This document shows, piece after piece, positions 21,525-33,984 of a stretch of 60,000 nucleotides of DNA. The stretch is from Polytrichum commune (Eukaryota > Streptophyta > Polytrichopsida > Polytrichales > Polytrichaceae). The position numbers and the translations under genes were made by a program. Each line of letters begins with the position of its first letter. Position 1 is the first letter of the stretch. The stretch lies in NCBI GenBank assembly GCA_950295325.1, contig OX485805.1:38987501-39047500 (forward strand), written 5' to 3'. The notes under the pieces are model-generated. The model ran no database searches. It was not told where the DNA came from and was given only the letters and a program-made list of their open reading frames with translations.

Positions 21525-24064
21525 AGTTGGCACACATGGTGCCGATTGTGGGAACCGCCACCGCGTTGGAGACCGCATAGACTTTTCTCAAATGATGGTT
21601 GAGGCACCACGGGTTGCCAAGAGTGATTGTGTGGGATCAAGATTCAAAGTTCACAAGTGCATTTTCAATGCATTTCTCTAAGGAGGTCGGAATGAAACTA
21701 AGGTTTAGTACGACCTTGCATTCCCAAATGGATGGGAAAGCGGAGCGTGTGATTGGAGTCTTGAAGCAATACTTGAGGAACTTGGTGGGGGCGGACCAAG
21801 GAGATTGGGCGGACTATGTGGGTCGAGTGGAGTGTAATTGCAATGAAGCCACGCACTTGGCTACCAAGGGGTGGTCTTTCGTGGTGGCTTATGGAGTGGA
21901 TGCGCTCCAACCTATTAACCTAGCTCTTGAGGGGGCACATTCAACACTAGAGTTCAACCAAGATGGTGAGGACTTGGCCAAGGATGGTAAACAAGTCTTG
22001 GAGATGACCAAGTTGTTGGTGGAAGATAGCCCGAAGGTGCTACGGAGTGCAAGTCAATGCCGGAAAACGCGAAGTGGAGAATGAGGTGGGCCAAAAGGTG
22101 TTGTTGAATGTGAACAACTTCACTTAGCCGGAAGGCCTTACTCCAAAGTTCATGTCCAAAATCGGAGCTTTGTTTTCCATTGTGGAACAAGTGTTCAAGG
22201 ACATATATAATTTGGAATTACCGCTCGAGATGAAAGTGCATCCGACATTTCATGTCTCATTCCTAAAGCCATTTAAGGACGACACCTTGTGGCCGGTCAC
22301 AAGCAAGTGATTAGGCCACCTCCCGACCTTGTGGACGTCATTTGCAACATGAGGTAGGAGGGCATCCTCAAGTGTAGGAAACCCAAGTGAAAAGGAAAGA
22401 AAATGTACAAAGGAGTACTTGGTGAAATGGTGAGGATACCATGAAAAAGAAACCGCTTGGGTGGCGGCAAGAGACATGGTGAACACCAATGAATTGGTGA
22501 TGCACTTTGAAGAAACTAAGGCTAAGGATTCCAATAAAATGAAGCGTAGGCATTGATGAGGACATCAACCTCCTTTAGTGGGGGAGAGACGCTAGTAACA
22601 CACTTAGCTTCGAGGCTAATTACTCTCCAACATGAACTTGTTCTTTGGCTTGAGGGAATAAAGTCCAAACTTTAGTGGTGCAAAGAGAAAAGTATGAGAT
22701 GAGGTCCTAGTCTTGTACTTGTGCTTGGTTAATGGAAGCGGGGGAATAGATATGCCAAACTAGGTTGGGTAAGCCAAGTATGTCGCAACCCTTGCTAGCC
22801 CCCCCTTGACCAATCATGCCAATTTTCAATTCTAGCAAAGGTTACGAGTGGCTAACCCTTCGCATACCGCCATGCTAATGGTTAGCTCCTCTAACCCCGG
22901 ACCAATAGTTCATAGGAGGGAACCAACCCTCCTACTTTGCTTTCGGGACTCACCCCTTAATCGGTAACCCATTTCCCCAATGTGGACTTCCATCCATGGA
23001 AGTCCAATCCTATGTTGATCATCGCGTTGCCGGAGCAACACTACAACAACCCGAACCATACTAGGCAACTATGGCCTCACAATAGGCCAAAGCCCATGGA
23101 GGCCTTGCCGTTCGGCCTCGGGTGGGTGAGGCCACACCACCTCACCCATATAAGCCTCTAGGACTCTACGCGGGGCCCCTACCCCACCGTCAACCAACCT
23201 CTTGTCTCTCTACCAAGAGTTGGGGCCAAGTGGACATTCTCCCTTAGCCGCTGGGCGTAGAAGCACCCAGCAGTTTCAGACCATCATAACTTCCTTGTAT
23301 GATGTCTGATTCCAGCAACCAACCACTCCATCTTCATCTACGCTTCACGTAGATGCCGATGGACTCCTCACTTGCCCCATTCGGGCAAGTGGTGAGGAAG
23401 TTATGCCTGTTTGAACCCTGGCAGTCCCGGGAATCACTCCCAGGCACTGCTGTAGCAGGGCGCTGTCCCGGGACAGCGCCCCACTCAAATGGCCATAACT
23501 CCTAGCTCACACCTCCGATTGAGGTGTTCTTGAGCATTCTAGAATCACCACGCCATGAGCTACGCATAGCTCATGGCCTCACCCTCATGCCTCCTAGTCT
23601 CCGTGGGTAGGAGGCGTTCCCAACGCCCGGGGCCCTCACCCACACTAGGATCACTTGGGCCCTCTCACCAATGGCGCCACAAGTCCCGGGTGTCACTCCG
23701 GGGTCCCCCTGTGCCCATGGTGTTTCGGGCACTCCTCATGGAGAGGTGCGCGACAAAGTAATTGGGGGCCATGGCTTGGAGGGGCCTTGGATAAAACCAA
23801 GAAACTTCTTAGTTGTGGGCTTGTCCGGGCGGGGACAAGGTGATGGCGCGTGCTCATAAAAGCGCTACCCGCGAGCTAACGAGAGTTGGCGCATGGGAGT
23901 CATGAACCCATGTCTCGAAAGAGCAAAGTGGGAACCGAATCGGGCGGGACTTGGCATCACCCCCGTGCGATCGAGGCGTGGCTTAACAATGGAAAGCCAT
24001 CTCAGAGTTGCAACCGAGACAACTTAGTGGAAGCGTTGAGGTCTCGCCTAGATGTGTCATGTTA
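21525..24064 (+). mobile_element. Ty3 copy 2, 3' internal fragment
   Basis: 21525-22780 corresponds to 17333-18575 of the 7.2-kb element (integrase core to downstream leader), and 23756-24064 to about 18579-18893. The gap is a solo LTR. The fragment keeps Glu in the integrase catalytic position (GKAERV) but shares both the TAG in the core and the TGA in the chromodomain. About 280 bp before its 3' LTR are missing. Confidence 0.88.
22781..23755 (-). mobile_element. Solo LTR with AAGTA duplication
   Basis: A complete inverted LTR (TGTCGCAACC...GGTGCGCGACA on the plus strand) sits inside Ty3 copy 2. AAGTA occurs at 22776-22780 and 23756-23760. The exact target duplication shows it arrived as an element and later lost its interior by LTR-LTR recombination. 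Confidence 0.93.
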
Positions 24065-25930
24065 TGTCGCGCACCTCTCCATGAGGTGTCGCAACCCTTG
24101 CTAGGTCCCTTAATAATCTTGCCAATTTTCGTTTCTAGCAAAGGTTACGAGCGCTAACCCTTCGCATTCCGCCATGCTAATGGATAGCTCCTCTTACCCC
24201 GGACCAATAGTTCATAGGAGGGAACCAACCCTCCTACTTTGCTTTCGGGACTCACGCACCCCTTAATCGGTAACCCATTTCCCCAATGTGGACTTCCATC
24301 CATGGAAGTCCAATCCTATGTTGATCATCGCGTTGCCGGAGCAACACTACAACAACCCGAACCATACTAGGCAACTATGGCCTCACAATGGGCCAATGCC
24401 CATGGAGGCCATGCCGTTCGGCCTCGGGTGGGTGAGGCCACACCACCTCACCCATATAAGCCTCTAGGACTTCACGCGGGGCCCCTACCCCACCGTCAAC
24501 CAACCTCTTGTCTCTCTACCAAGAGTTGGGGCCAAGTGGACATTTTCCTTTAGCTGCTGGACCTAGAACCCCCCAGCAGCTTCAGACCATCATAACTTCC
24601 TTGTATGATGTCTGATCATAACAACCAACCACTCCATCTTCATCTACGCTTCACGTAGATACCGATGGACTCCTCACTTGCCCCATTCGGGCAAGTATTA
24701 AGGACGTTATGCCTGTTTGAACCTTGGCAGTCCCGGGAATCACTCCCAGGCACTGGGACAGCGCCCCACTCAAATGGCCATAACTCCTAGCTCACACCTC
24801 CGATTGAGGTGTTCTTGAGCTTTCTAGAATCACCACGCCATGAGCTACGCATAACTCATGGCCTTACCCTTGTGCCTCCTAGTCTTCGTGGGTGGGAGGC
24901 GTTCCCAACGCCCGGGGCCCTCACCCACACTAGGATCACTTGGGCCCTCTCACCAACGGTGCCACAAGTCCCGGGTGTCACTCCGGGGTCCCCCTTGTGC
25001 CCATGGTGTTTCGGGCACTTCTCATGGAGAGGTGCGCGACATGAGGAGTGCCCGAAACACCATGGGCACAAGGGGGACCCCGGAGTGACACCCGGGACTT
25101 GTGGCGCCGTTGGTGAGAAGGCCCAAGTGATCCTAGTGTGGGTGAGGGCCCCGGGCGTTGGGAACGCCTCCCACCCAAGGAGACTAGGAGGCACAAGGGG
25201 AAGGCCATGAGTTATGCGTAGCTCATGGCGTGGTGATTCTAGAAAGCTCAAGAACACCTCAATCGGAGGTGTGAGCTAGGAGTTATGGCCATTTGAGTGG
25301 GGCGCTGTCCCGGGACAGCGCCCTGGTACAGCAGTGCCTGGGAGTGATTCCCGGGACTGCCAAGGTTCAAACAGGCATAACTTCCTCAAGACTTGCTCAA
25401 ATGGGGCAAATGAGCAGTCCATCGGCATCTACGTGAAGCGTAGATGAGGATGGAGTGGTTGGTTGTTATGATCAGACATCATACAAGGAAGTTATGATGG
25501 TCTGAAGCTGCTGGGGGGTTCTAGGCCCAGCAGCTAAAGGAAAATGTCCACTTGGCCCCAACTCTTGGTAGAGAGACAAGAGGTTGGTTGACGGTGGGGT
25601 AGAGGCCCCGCGTGAAGTCCTAGAGGCTTATATGGGTGAGGTGGTGTGGCCTCACCCACCCAAGGCCAAACGGCACGGCCTCCATGGGCAGTGGCCCAAT
25701 GTGAGGCCATAGTTGCCTAGTATGGTTCGGGTTGTTGTAGTGTTGCTCCGGCAATGCGATGATCAACATGGGATTGTACTTCCATGGATGGAAGTCCACA
25801 TCTAGGAATGGGTTACCGATTAAGGGGTGAGTCCCGAAAGCAAAGTAGGAGGGTTGGTTCCCTCCTATGAACTATAAGGTCCGGGGTAGGAGGAGCTAAT
25901 CATTAGCATGGCGGAATGCGAATGGTTAGC
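24065..25930 (+). mobile_element. Plus-orientation 3' LTR of Ty3 copy 2, split by a nested LTR
   Basis: The first 22 bp (TGTCGCGCACC...) lie at 24065-24086 and the remainder at 25042-25930. The LTR stops about 80 bp short of its 3' end, where the sequence switches into an inverted LTR tip. Confidence 0.85.
24087..25041 (-). mobile_element. Nested solo LTR with TGAGG duplication
   Basis: A 955-bp minus-orientation LTR inserted 22 bp into the plus-orientation LTR. TGAGG is found at 24082-24086 and 25042-25046. The insertion places nearly the whole LTR next to its inverted copy, giving a long inverted repeat of roughly 0.9-kb arms. Confidence 0.92.
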
Positions 25931-27790
25931 ACTCCGGGGTCCCCCTTGTGCCCATGGTGTTTCGGGCACTCCTCATGGAGAGGTGCACGACACTCACCCC
26001 CACCAAACGGAGTCGATGCCCTCATCGACTATACTCCTAGTCGGCACACCAATTCTCAAGTTGCCATCCTCTATGGTGCGGCATTGTGTTTACCTTAGGG
26101 CGCGACACCCACAATGCATCTTCAAATTTGGCATAGTCCCAAAGGTGTCGTTCCTAGGTGGTCCGTTAGCGACCTTGGATCTCTCCTCCAAGGACCTAAC
26201 CTACACTAGACCCACCTACTTTGGGACTCACTTGGGTTGCCCCTCCTTTGGGGCCTCCCCCGTTAGGCTCCACTAGCCTAACATGACACATCTAGGCGAG
26301 ACCTCAATGCTTCCACTAAGTTGTCTCGGTTGCAACTCCGAGATGGCTTTCCATTGTTAAGCCACGCCTCGATCGCACGGGGGTGATGCCAAATCCCGGC
26401 CGACTCGGTTCCCACTTTGCTCTTTCGAGACATGGGTTCATGACTCCCATGCGCCAACTCTCGTTAGCTCGTGGGTAGCGCTTTAATGAGCACGTGCCAT
26501 CACCTTGTCCCCGCCCGGACAAGCCCACAACTAAGAAGTTTCTTGGTTTTATCCAAGGCCCCTCCAAGCCATGGCCCCCAATTACTCGGCTTACCCAACC
26601 TAGTTTGGCATATCTATTCCCCCTCTTCCATTAACCAAGCACAAGTATAAGACTAGGACCTCATCTCATACTTTTCTCTTTGCACCACTAAAGTTTGGAC
26701 TTTATTCCCTCAAGCCAAAGAATAAGTTCATGTTGTGGAGTAATCAACCTCGAAGCTAACTGTGCTACTAGCGTCTCTCCCCCACTAAAGGAGGTTGATG
26801 TCCTCATCAATGCCTATGCTTCATTTTATTGGAATCCTTAGCCTTAGTTTCTTCAAAGTGCTTCACCAATTCATTGGTGTTCACCATGTCTCTTGCCGCC
26901 ACCCAAGCGGTTTCTTTTTCATGGTATCCTCACCATTTCACCAAGTACTCCTTTGTACATTTTCTTTCATTTTCATTTGGGCTTCCTACACTTGAGGATG
27001 CCCTCCTACCTCATGTTGCAAATGACGTCCACAAGGTCGGGAGGTGGCCTAATCACTTGCTTGTGACCGGCCACAAGGTGTCGTCCTAAAATGACTTTCG
27101 TAATGAGACATGAAATGTCGGATGCACTTTGATCTCCGGCGGTAATTCCAACTTATATATGTCCTTGAACACTTGTTCCACAATGGAAAACGAAGTTCCA
27201 ATTTTGGACATGAACTGTTGGAGTAAGGCCTTTGGGCAAGGTGAAGGTGTCCACATTCAACAACACGTTACTGGCCCACCTCATACTCCACTTCGCGTCT
27301 TCCGGCATTGATTTGCACTCCGTAGCACCTTCGGGCTTTCTCCACCAACAACTTGGTCATCTCCAAGACTTGTTTACCATCCTTGGCCAAGTCCTCACCA
27401 TCTTGGTTGAACTCTAGTGTTGAATGTGCCCCCTCGAGAGCTAGGTTAATAGGTTGGAGCGCATCCACTCCATAAGCCACCACGAAAGACCGCCCCTTGG
27501 TAGCCAAGTGCGTGGCTTCATTGCAATTACACTCCGCTCGACCCACATAGTCCGCCCAATCTCCTTGGTCCGCCCCCACCAAGTTCCTCAAGTATTGCTT
27601 CAAGACTCCATTCACATGCTCCGCTTTCCCATTCATTTGGGAATGCAAGGCCGTGCTAAACCTTAGTTTCATTCCGACCTCCTTAGAGAAATGCATTGAA
27701 AATGCATTTGTGAACTTTGGATCTTGATCCCACACAATCACTCTTGGCAACCCGTGGTGCCTCAACCATCCTTTGAGAAAAGGCTATGCG
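25931..27790 (-). mobile_element. Ty3 copy 3, inverted 3' fragment
   Basis: 25931-25992 is the first 62 bp of an inverted LTR, 25993-26010 the polypurine tract, and the rest runs back to the integrase core (27268-27765, minus strand). It ends at about 27790, near GCATAGCC. It keeps catalytic Glu (GKAEHV) and shares the TAG of the core (27783-27785) and the chromodomain TGA (26930-26932). Confidence 0.88.
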
Positions 27791-28405
27791 GTCTCCCAAC
27801 GACGCTACCGTGTGAGCGGTGGGACGTGAGCGGTGAGCGGTGAGCAGAAAAAAGTCAACGCTTTCCAATTATAGTAATAAAATTTCCAAATTTAGAATCC
27901 ATAAATAGAAGAAAAAAATCGTGGGACCTCTTTTTTTAGTAAAAATAATGGACCTATTTCCGTGGAAATTTTGAGGGATTTAAGGACAGAGACTTGGTTT
28001 TAGGATACCTTTCAGAGAGACTAATTCACATGATTTACTTAAACCAGGGAACTTTTGACTGTCCATATTATGGTGAGAGCCGCTTAATCATAGGCTATGG
28101 TCACAACGTAAGAGAAAATTCTAAGTCATAAAATTAAAGCATTCAAGCATTCAAGCAAAGTAGCAAAACTTGTACCATTCAATAACATCTAAAACTACTG
28201 TTGGAAGGAGAGACCCATAAATATTTAGAAACCTTTATAGATATTTAAAAACGATTACAATTCACATCATGTAGATAATGATAGGTATGAAATATCAGCG
28301 ATATTTTCGGAAAACGTGCACTCATACTATAGTATACTCAACGCAATAATACTTAGCGACAAATTATAAATAAGGGGGGCAGCCTAGCTCCTATAGGTAT
28401 CCACG
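27791..28405. other. Spacer with GAGCGGT short repeat
   Basis: Copies of GTGAGCGG at 27812-27843 follow the broken end of Ty3 copy 3. The rest is AT-rich downstream flank of the SWIM gene, in which I see no gene. Confidence 0.4.
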
Positions 28406-31400
28406 CTAAGGTCCCACATGCTTCATGATGCCACTTTCGAGGAGGTGCTTCACTTCATTGAAACTAAGACTCGGAGCATGGATGAAAGTGTCTTCGTATT
28501 GATCCAAGTTGCAGGTCACACGGAAGATGAAGTACAAGTGCTTGCAGTTCACCCAAGTGCGCCGCTTTCCAAGTGCTCTTGCTGACATCTCCACGAAATC
28601 CGGGCAGGTGCACGACGGGAAGGTGCTGATAGTGATACGGTACTCTTCAACCTTAGCCTTCTTTCGGGACTGGAAGAGAATGATGCAGCCGATCCCTGGG
28701 TGAGGTATCATTGTGACGGAGGTGATTTGTCCGTTGACGTTGAGGGCTGACTCCCACTTGTTGCGTTGTTGGACGCATGGTCCGTTGTTACTGCGTCGGA
28801 TCTTCTTTCCAAACCTCAGCGTAGGGTATTGATCGGCTTGGGCCGGGGTAGGGAGTTCGGCCATGGATGAGGCAACATTGGAGGAGTCGCCGAAGAGTCT
28901 TCTGGGTGACACATCTTGATGCTGCTGAAGTTGGAATCCCCCTTCTTCAAGGGCCAGAACCTCCTGGAGAGTGAGGTTTGTTCCAGTGAGGACAGGCCAG
29001 ACGTCCGGGACATCCGGACGGTGCTGCACCCATTTCCTCCTGGTGCCTTTGACACATCTTTCAATGTCGTCGTTGCAGAAGAAGAATTGTGTCAAGAATT
29101 CCTTGTTCTTCTTGTAGTCGCGCATGTAGCCGGTGTACGTAGGAGCTGGAGTACTTTTACCATGCCGAACGATCTTCTGGGTGCACTTGGTCTTTGTGCG
29201 AGCTTGCATGGCGAAGCAGGCCTTGGCGGAAGTCTTGGGCAGTCTAGAAATGTGCCACTTGGAGACATCGCAGTGGGTCTCTTGAATGTTATTGACGTGG
29301 GTGACCCGTTGTGGAATCGATTTCTCGGGTGATTGTGCTAGGGGCAGGTCTGATGGTGTGGAGGAATCCGTACGTGCCTTGGTTGACCTAGTGCTCACTC
29401 GTGGATGAGAGAAGCTAACCTTGTCGGGTCTATGTGAATCATGATCAGAACTAGGGGGCATATCAAGTTTGCGCTTGGTGGTGCCAAAGACCTCCTCTCC
29501 TTCGAGTTGGGGTTTGCAGGTGCACCAATGCTCTGCTCCAGGCATGTGCTCGAGTGCTGCAACAATTCTCTTGGCGTCACCGGATCGTTGTGCAGCACGA
29601 AGGCGGAGTTCTTCCTTTCCTGGGCCAGTACCAGAGCGATCACCCTTCAAGTAGGCGTAGTAGTTCGTACATTGCATGAACGCCCTCACAAAATCATCGA
29701 CGGTCGCAACATACAGATCAGAGCCACGGTTTCCAGACTGCTGAAGCCATTTGTTATGGACTGTCTCGGAGAGGTTGCAAGATGGCATCTCTGCCAACTC
29801 AGAATCTGTGAAATTCTGAGAGAAATCAAGAAAATGTAGTGAGAACGCTTTGTACAAAAACAAGCTAAAATCCTAAACTGACACCCACAAACAAAAAAAC
29901 CCACAAAAACAAAACAAAATCCAAAAAAAAATTCGGACCAAAAAGTGAAACACACATTGTGGGTGGGTACTCACTAGTTGCATGAAACCACCCCATTGAC
30001 GGTAACGAAAGTGCCAGAATGCAAGCCATGTATCAAGGTCTTTGATTCCTTCCTCGGATGCAGCTCCAGAGGATAGCCACCAAGCCCGGATGGCAAGATA
30101 ACGGGACTCGGACTGCTCGGGAGTCTTGGCATCCTTGTACTGCTTGCATAACAACTTGTGTTGCTGTTGGAGGTCGGGCTTGATATGGGTGGCGGTGTGG
30201 CGCTCCATAGACACTGTCCAATGCAATAGACATGTCCTCTCGCGAGACTCCATAGGAACCTTGGGATCACCGTTGCCATAGATAATCCTAACTGCATTCG
30301 AATTGGCTTGTGCACTGTCCGCCATGAACCCTTTGAAGTTAACTTTAGCAATGCCATGTTTGAGCATAACTTCATTGAACCCATGCCATAGAAGGCTCTG
30401 CGCCGCGACATCCTCAGACTGCATATCACAAACTGCAATAGTCATAACCCGGCAGTAGGCCGAGTCATAGACATGGCAAGCCATGGTCGTCCACCCCTTG
30501 ACACACTTGACATGGTCAAACATGACCCAAGCATCGTGCAAATCACCGTGTGGTTGCATTCTCCTGACAAGGTCCACTCCAGACCCAAGGCCCACCTCGG
30601 ACATCTTGAAGACGTAGACTTTCTCCAACAGCTTTCCTTGGCCTGGGAATTTATTTTCTTGCACATAGGGCCAATTGCTATGACCTCTAAGTCCGGTGAT
30701 GCTGTCAATGATCCCCCCTCGGCCAATGCGCTTGAAGGAAGTGACAGTGTTTCGAATACTCGGGGTGCTGAGGTGTTGGTACCTGTCCATGACAAACTTC
30801 ATGGACTCGAGGTCCATAACTTTATTGGGATCAGATCCCGTGCGTAGAAGATACTTGGCCAGGAACTCTTTACTTGCAGCCAATGCAATGGCAGAGTTGG
30901 TGGCGGTGGGAATCCGCTCAACCTCTCTACCAATGAGATCATGAATTGCGACCTTAGACTCTCTACAGACACCTTGCGAAACGGGGTGATGGTGATGACC
31001 CATATGGATGCATGCACGAGTCATGTCACCTCTGCCAAGAACATAGTACATCTTAGCCTGGCAAGTATCAAGACAATAGGGTGGTGTCTTACAGACCTTA
31101 CAAACGAGAGATGACCCAGCTGGGGGATCAGCATCTGCGGTGAAGGGTGAGGGGGTACAACCTTCCCATTCGGTCTCGTTGACGTCAGTGGCTCGATTGG
31201 GGCGGTTGAGATAATCACATCCCTCGTTATGACAACAGAGATGGCCAACACAAGATGAAAACCGGAAGGTCAAGCCGAGATCATTAGTAATGTTAGAGGT
31301 TTTTGTCCTACACCAAGCATGACCGTCGAAACGCTTGTCCATTCCGAACATGAGTCTAGCATGGGAATGGGGAGCATCAACTCCGAGAGGAGGAAACTCA

Positions 31401-32074
31401 AAGATGACGTCGCCGTCAAAAACAGAGGGGAGGAAGTCAACCTTCTCATGCCTAACGGATTCATAATCAATACTCTTGAGGATGTTCTTGGACCCTGGTC
31501 GGGTTGCAAGCAACTTCAATTGCTGGACAACACTGGGACGATCTATGGAGACACCTGGGTGAACTGGGGGTCTGGAAGTAGGTGGTTGACTCACAGTAGG
31601 CGAGTGTGGAATCCTGAGAGGATTGATGAAGGGCTGATCCTGCGATGGAGGTGGGGTAATGTCTGAGGCAGGTGGCACATCATCATCAGAGTCATCGCTG
31701 AGCAAGGTAACCTCTTGGATGCCGGGCTCCTTCTTGACCGTCGCCAGAAGAGGAGCCTGCGTGGTGGAGGTGAGGGACACGCCTGGTGTAAGCAACACAG
31801 TTGTGGTGGCCATCTCCGACTCGGTGACGCCTATGGCCTTGTACTTTGCAGGGAGCAAAAACCAAACCCTACCATCGTCAATGCGAAAGGACATCTGAAG
31901 GACAGTGTGAATCAAGTCACCGTTGTCATCAAAGACCTCTTCCTCGACATGAATTGAGTCTGGGTGGAATCTAAACCTCAGACTAAGGAACGACTCCGCG
32001 ACTTTGGCTAGACCATCATCTCCTAGAGGGATCATAAGGGGGATGGAATGGTGCAGTGCTCGGATGGTGGCCAT
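28406..32074 (-). CDS. SWIM zinc-finger / MULE-like transposase-type protein
   Basis: Two exons on the minus strand, 32074-29975 and 29815-28406, join at a GTGAGT donor and a TTTCTCTCAG acceptor without a frame change, giving 1169 aa with no internal stop. The middle carries a His/Cys-rich region ending CIHMGHHHHP near residue 353, like WRKY-GCM1/FLYWCH zinc-binding modules. A DDE-like block follows: MFDHVK near 516, GFMADSAQAN near 583 and a conserved HW near 617. The C terminus has CTCPDF ... VNCKH, a C-x-C-x19-C-x-H SWIM signature (residues about 1102-1127). Proteins with this order are transposases of the Mutator/MULE class or genes derived from them. No terminal inverted repeats were found around it, and the intact frame fits either a recently active element or a domesticated gene. 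Confidence 0.85.
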
Positions 32075-32155
32075 TGTAGAAGGAATGTAAATGCGAGCAC
32101 ACAGAAGGGAGTGGCCAAATGGGCAATGGAATTAAGCTGAGCAGAAAGTGGGGCG

Positions 32156-32165
32156 GTGTATATAG
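32156..32165 (-). promoter_or_regulatory. TATA box of the SWIM gene
   Basis: CTATATACAC on the minus strand lies about 85 bp upstream of the ATG at 32074, a normal distance for a short leader. It also supports the chosen start. Confidence 0.55.
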
Positions 32166-32540
32166 TGATGTGGTTAGAAGGGCATGGCAAGATGGAATCT
32201 ATGAAAGACGGCGGAGACTTGGATTAGTAGTGGAATAATAAGCGGACTCATGATAGCAACATGATTAAGAACTGAAAATGCAATGCAACAATTACTTAAG
32301 TTAGTCATGAACATATGCCAATCCAATGTAGATATATTAAGAACAAACATGAGGCTGAATGCCGAGAGCCGTAATTATAAATACACCAGAGACCACGTGA
32401 ACCATTTAGTGGATGTAAGCGACATTAAAATAGATATTGGCAAATAAGGTCATAAGAATGACGGCCGCCACGAATAATGTGGAGAGCATGATAGTAGCTA
32501 TGCAATAATAAATTCTAACAAATAGAATGCAACAATGTGA

Positions 32541-32966
32541 TTAACGACGAAGACGCTTATGGGGACCTTTGCCATTTTTGTCACCGTCATGTTTATGACA
32601 ATGGTCAATCCCTAAACTATGAACTGCAATGCATCCTGCGCAACCGAGTCCTTGATGTTTGGGACGTGGGGCACCCCTTGATAGAGATCTAGAGTAAGTT
32701 CCCGGTTTAATAACCCCTACTTTAGAATAGGCATGATTCTGGAAAGTAGACTTGTCCTCTATCATCTTTGCATCATCCGCCTGCAAAGATGGAGACCGTG
32801 GATGTGGAGTGTGATCTGCGACCGCCGGAGTAACGGAGCAGTCAGGGGGGTTGGCAATCTTCATGTTGTTGTCGACTGCAGAACCATCGATGGACAACGT
32901 GGTGTGAATTTGAGATGAAATAGGAGCACCTAAAGGAGCAAGACTTGGGAGACCATCAGTACCCAT
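32541..32966 (-). CDS. Small hypothetical protein with Cys/His tail
   Basis: A 141-aa frame starting MGTDGLPS. I chose this start over an in-frame upstream ATG (33116) because a TATA-like TATATAAT lies only about 55 bp before it and the upstream extension would place that box inside the coding region. The C terminus contains GCAGC, then HSLGIDHCHKHDGDKNG and a basic end, GPHKRLRR, which could bind metal and act as a nuclear signal. I do not recognise the family. It is co-oriented with the SWIM gene, 470 bp upstream of it, and may belong to the same element. Confidence 0.45.
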   Translation of the reverse strand: MGTDGLPSLAPLGAPISSQIHTTLSIDGSAVDNNMKIANPPDCSVTPAVADHTPHPRSPSLQADDAKMIEDKSTFQNHAYSKVGVIKPGTYSRSLSRGAPRPKHQGLGCAGCIAVHSLGIDHCHKHDGDKNGKGPHKRLRR

Positions 32967-33019
32967 TGGAGAAGGATATGATGATATGACATGAAGGAAT
33001 GGGTACAAGTAATGGGGTA

Positions 33020-33030
33020 TTATATACACC
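33020..33030 (-). promoter_or_regulatory. TATA-like box of the small gene
   Basis: GTATATAATAC on the minus strand, about 55 bp upstream of the ATG at 32966. Confidence 0.45.
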
Positions 33031-33337
33031 AAGGGTAGACACCAATACCCAAATATTTGACAACCTGGTAGATCAATTAATAGACAATATATATTCATGT
33101 AAATAGTGGACAACATGTTTCATTTAGGATTAGATGTACTACCATAATAGTCATTACTTTATCAAAACAATATAGCTGACACCGATTAGGTAGATTAGAC
33201 ACTAGCGGCGCCTTTTGTAGTGTTTTAATGCAGTGTGGATAAACCGAGGAATAAATAAAGAAATTGCAGGTTAATTATCTAAATCCAAGATAATAGGAAC
33301 ATAATCATGGCGCCTAGATGCTTGAGTATGGTAAGAG

Positions 33338-33984
33338 ATGAACACTCGGTCGAGAGCGAGAGCAGAACGAGAAGTGAGGAGGAGTATTGAGAAACAGAGG
33401 CGGATTGAGAGAAATGAGAGGTTCGCTACTAGAGATAACGTAGTGACCCCGTACAAATTGAGGTCAACCATGGGAAGAAAAGGAGATAATTCAAAAAAAG
33501 CTACTCATAGTCGTTCAAAGCGATATGTTGAGTCATTTGAAAAGGCGGAGGTTGCTCCCATTAGGTTATTCTCTTTAGGAGAGGAAGACAACTCTGTGGA
33601 AAACGAAGAAATTCAGGTATGCTCTGGTTACATTACATTCATGTTGAATTTATTCAAAGTTTATGAGTCCCCGGCATAGTTGGCTTGAAAGGGAATCATT
33701 ATGTCTTCAGAGGCAGCTCCCCTATACAATCAACATCAATTGTTGAAGATACTTTGTCGCATCATTGCAAGTTTGGAACCAAACCTAAACCTGGTTCCGG
33801 GCAGAGGCAACAGCAACCAGGAAGCGCAGCATCGAGTGAATCTACTTCGGAAAACACTAGGCAACAGATCATTCGGAACAGTGAGGACGTTGAGTGCGAA
33901 GAGGAAAGATTGGGTGGAGAGGAAGCCAACATGGAGACCGATGGCGAGTACTCTACAGAAGAGGTCAACCAGTTAAACCAATGA
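33338..33984 (+). pseudogene. Possible 5' exons of gene B
   Basis: 33338-33616 encodes a basic, coiled-coil-like start (MNTRSRARAEREVRR...) and ends at a GTATGC donor. A second open stretch, about 33713-33984, encodes an acidic Ser/Glu-rich segment ending YSTEEVNQLNQ. The phases of the two do not join simply, so the link between them, and to 36.7 kb across a satellite-filled intron, is not established. Confidence 0.4.

Noticed and set aside
24809-25257. 133-aa frames on both strands in the LTR region
   Set aside because: The frames lie in LTR sequence and mirror each other because the LTRs are inverted copies. LTR coding is not expected here.
33685-33984. A firm splice between 33616 and the following open frame
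   Set aside because: None of the AG sites near 33710 gives a matching phase, so the join was not asserted.
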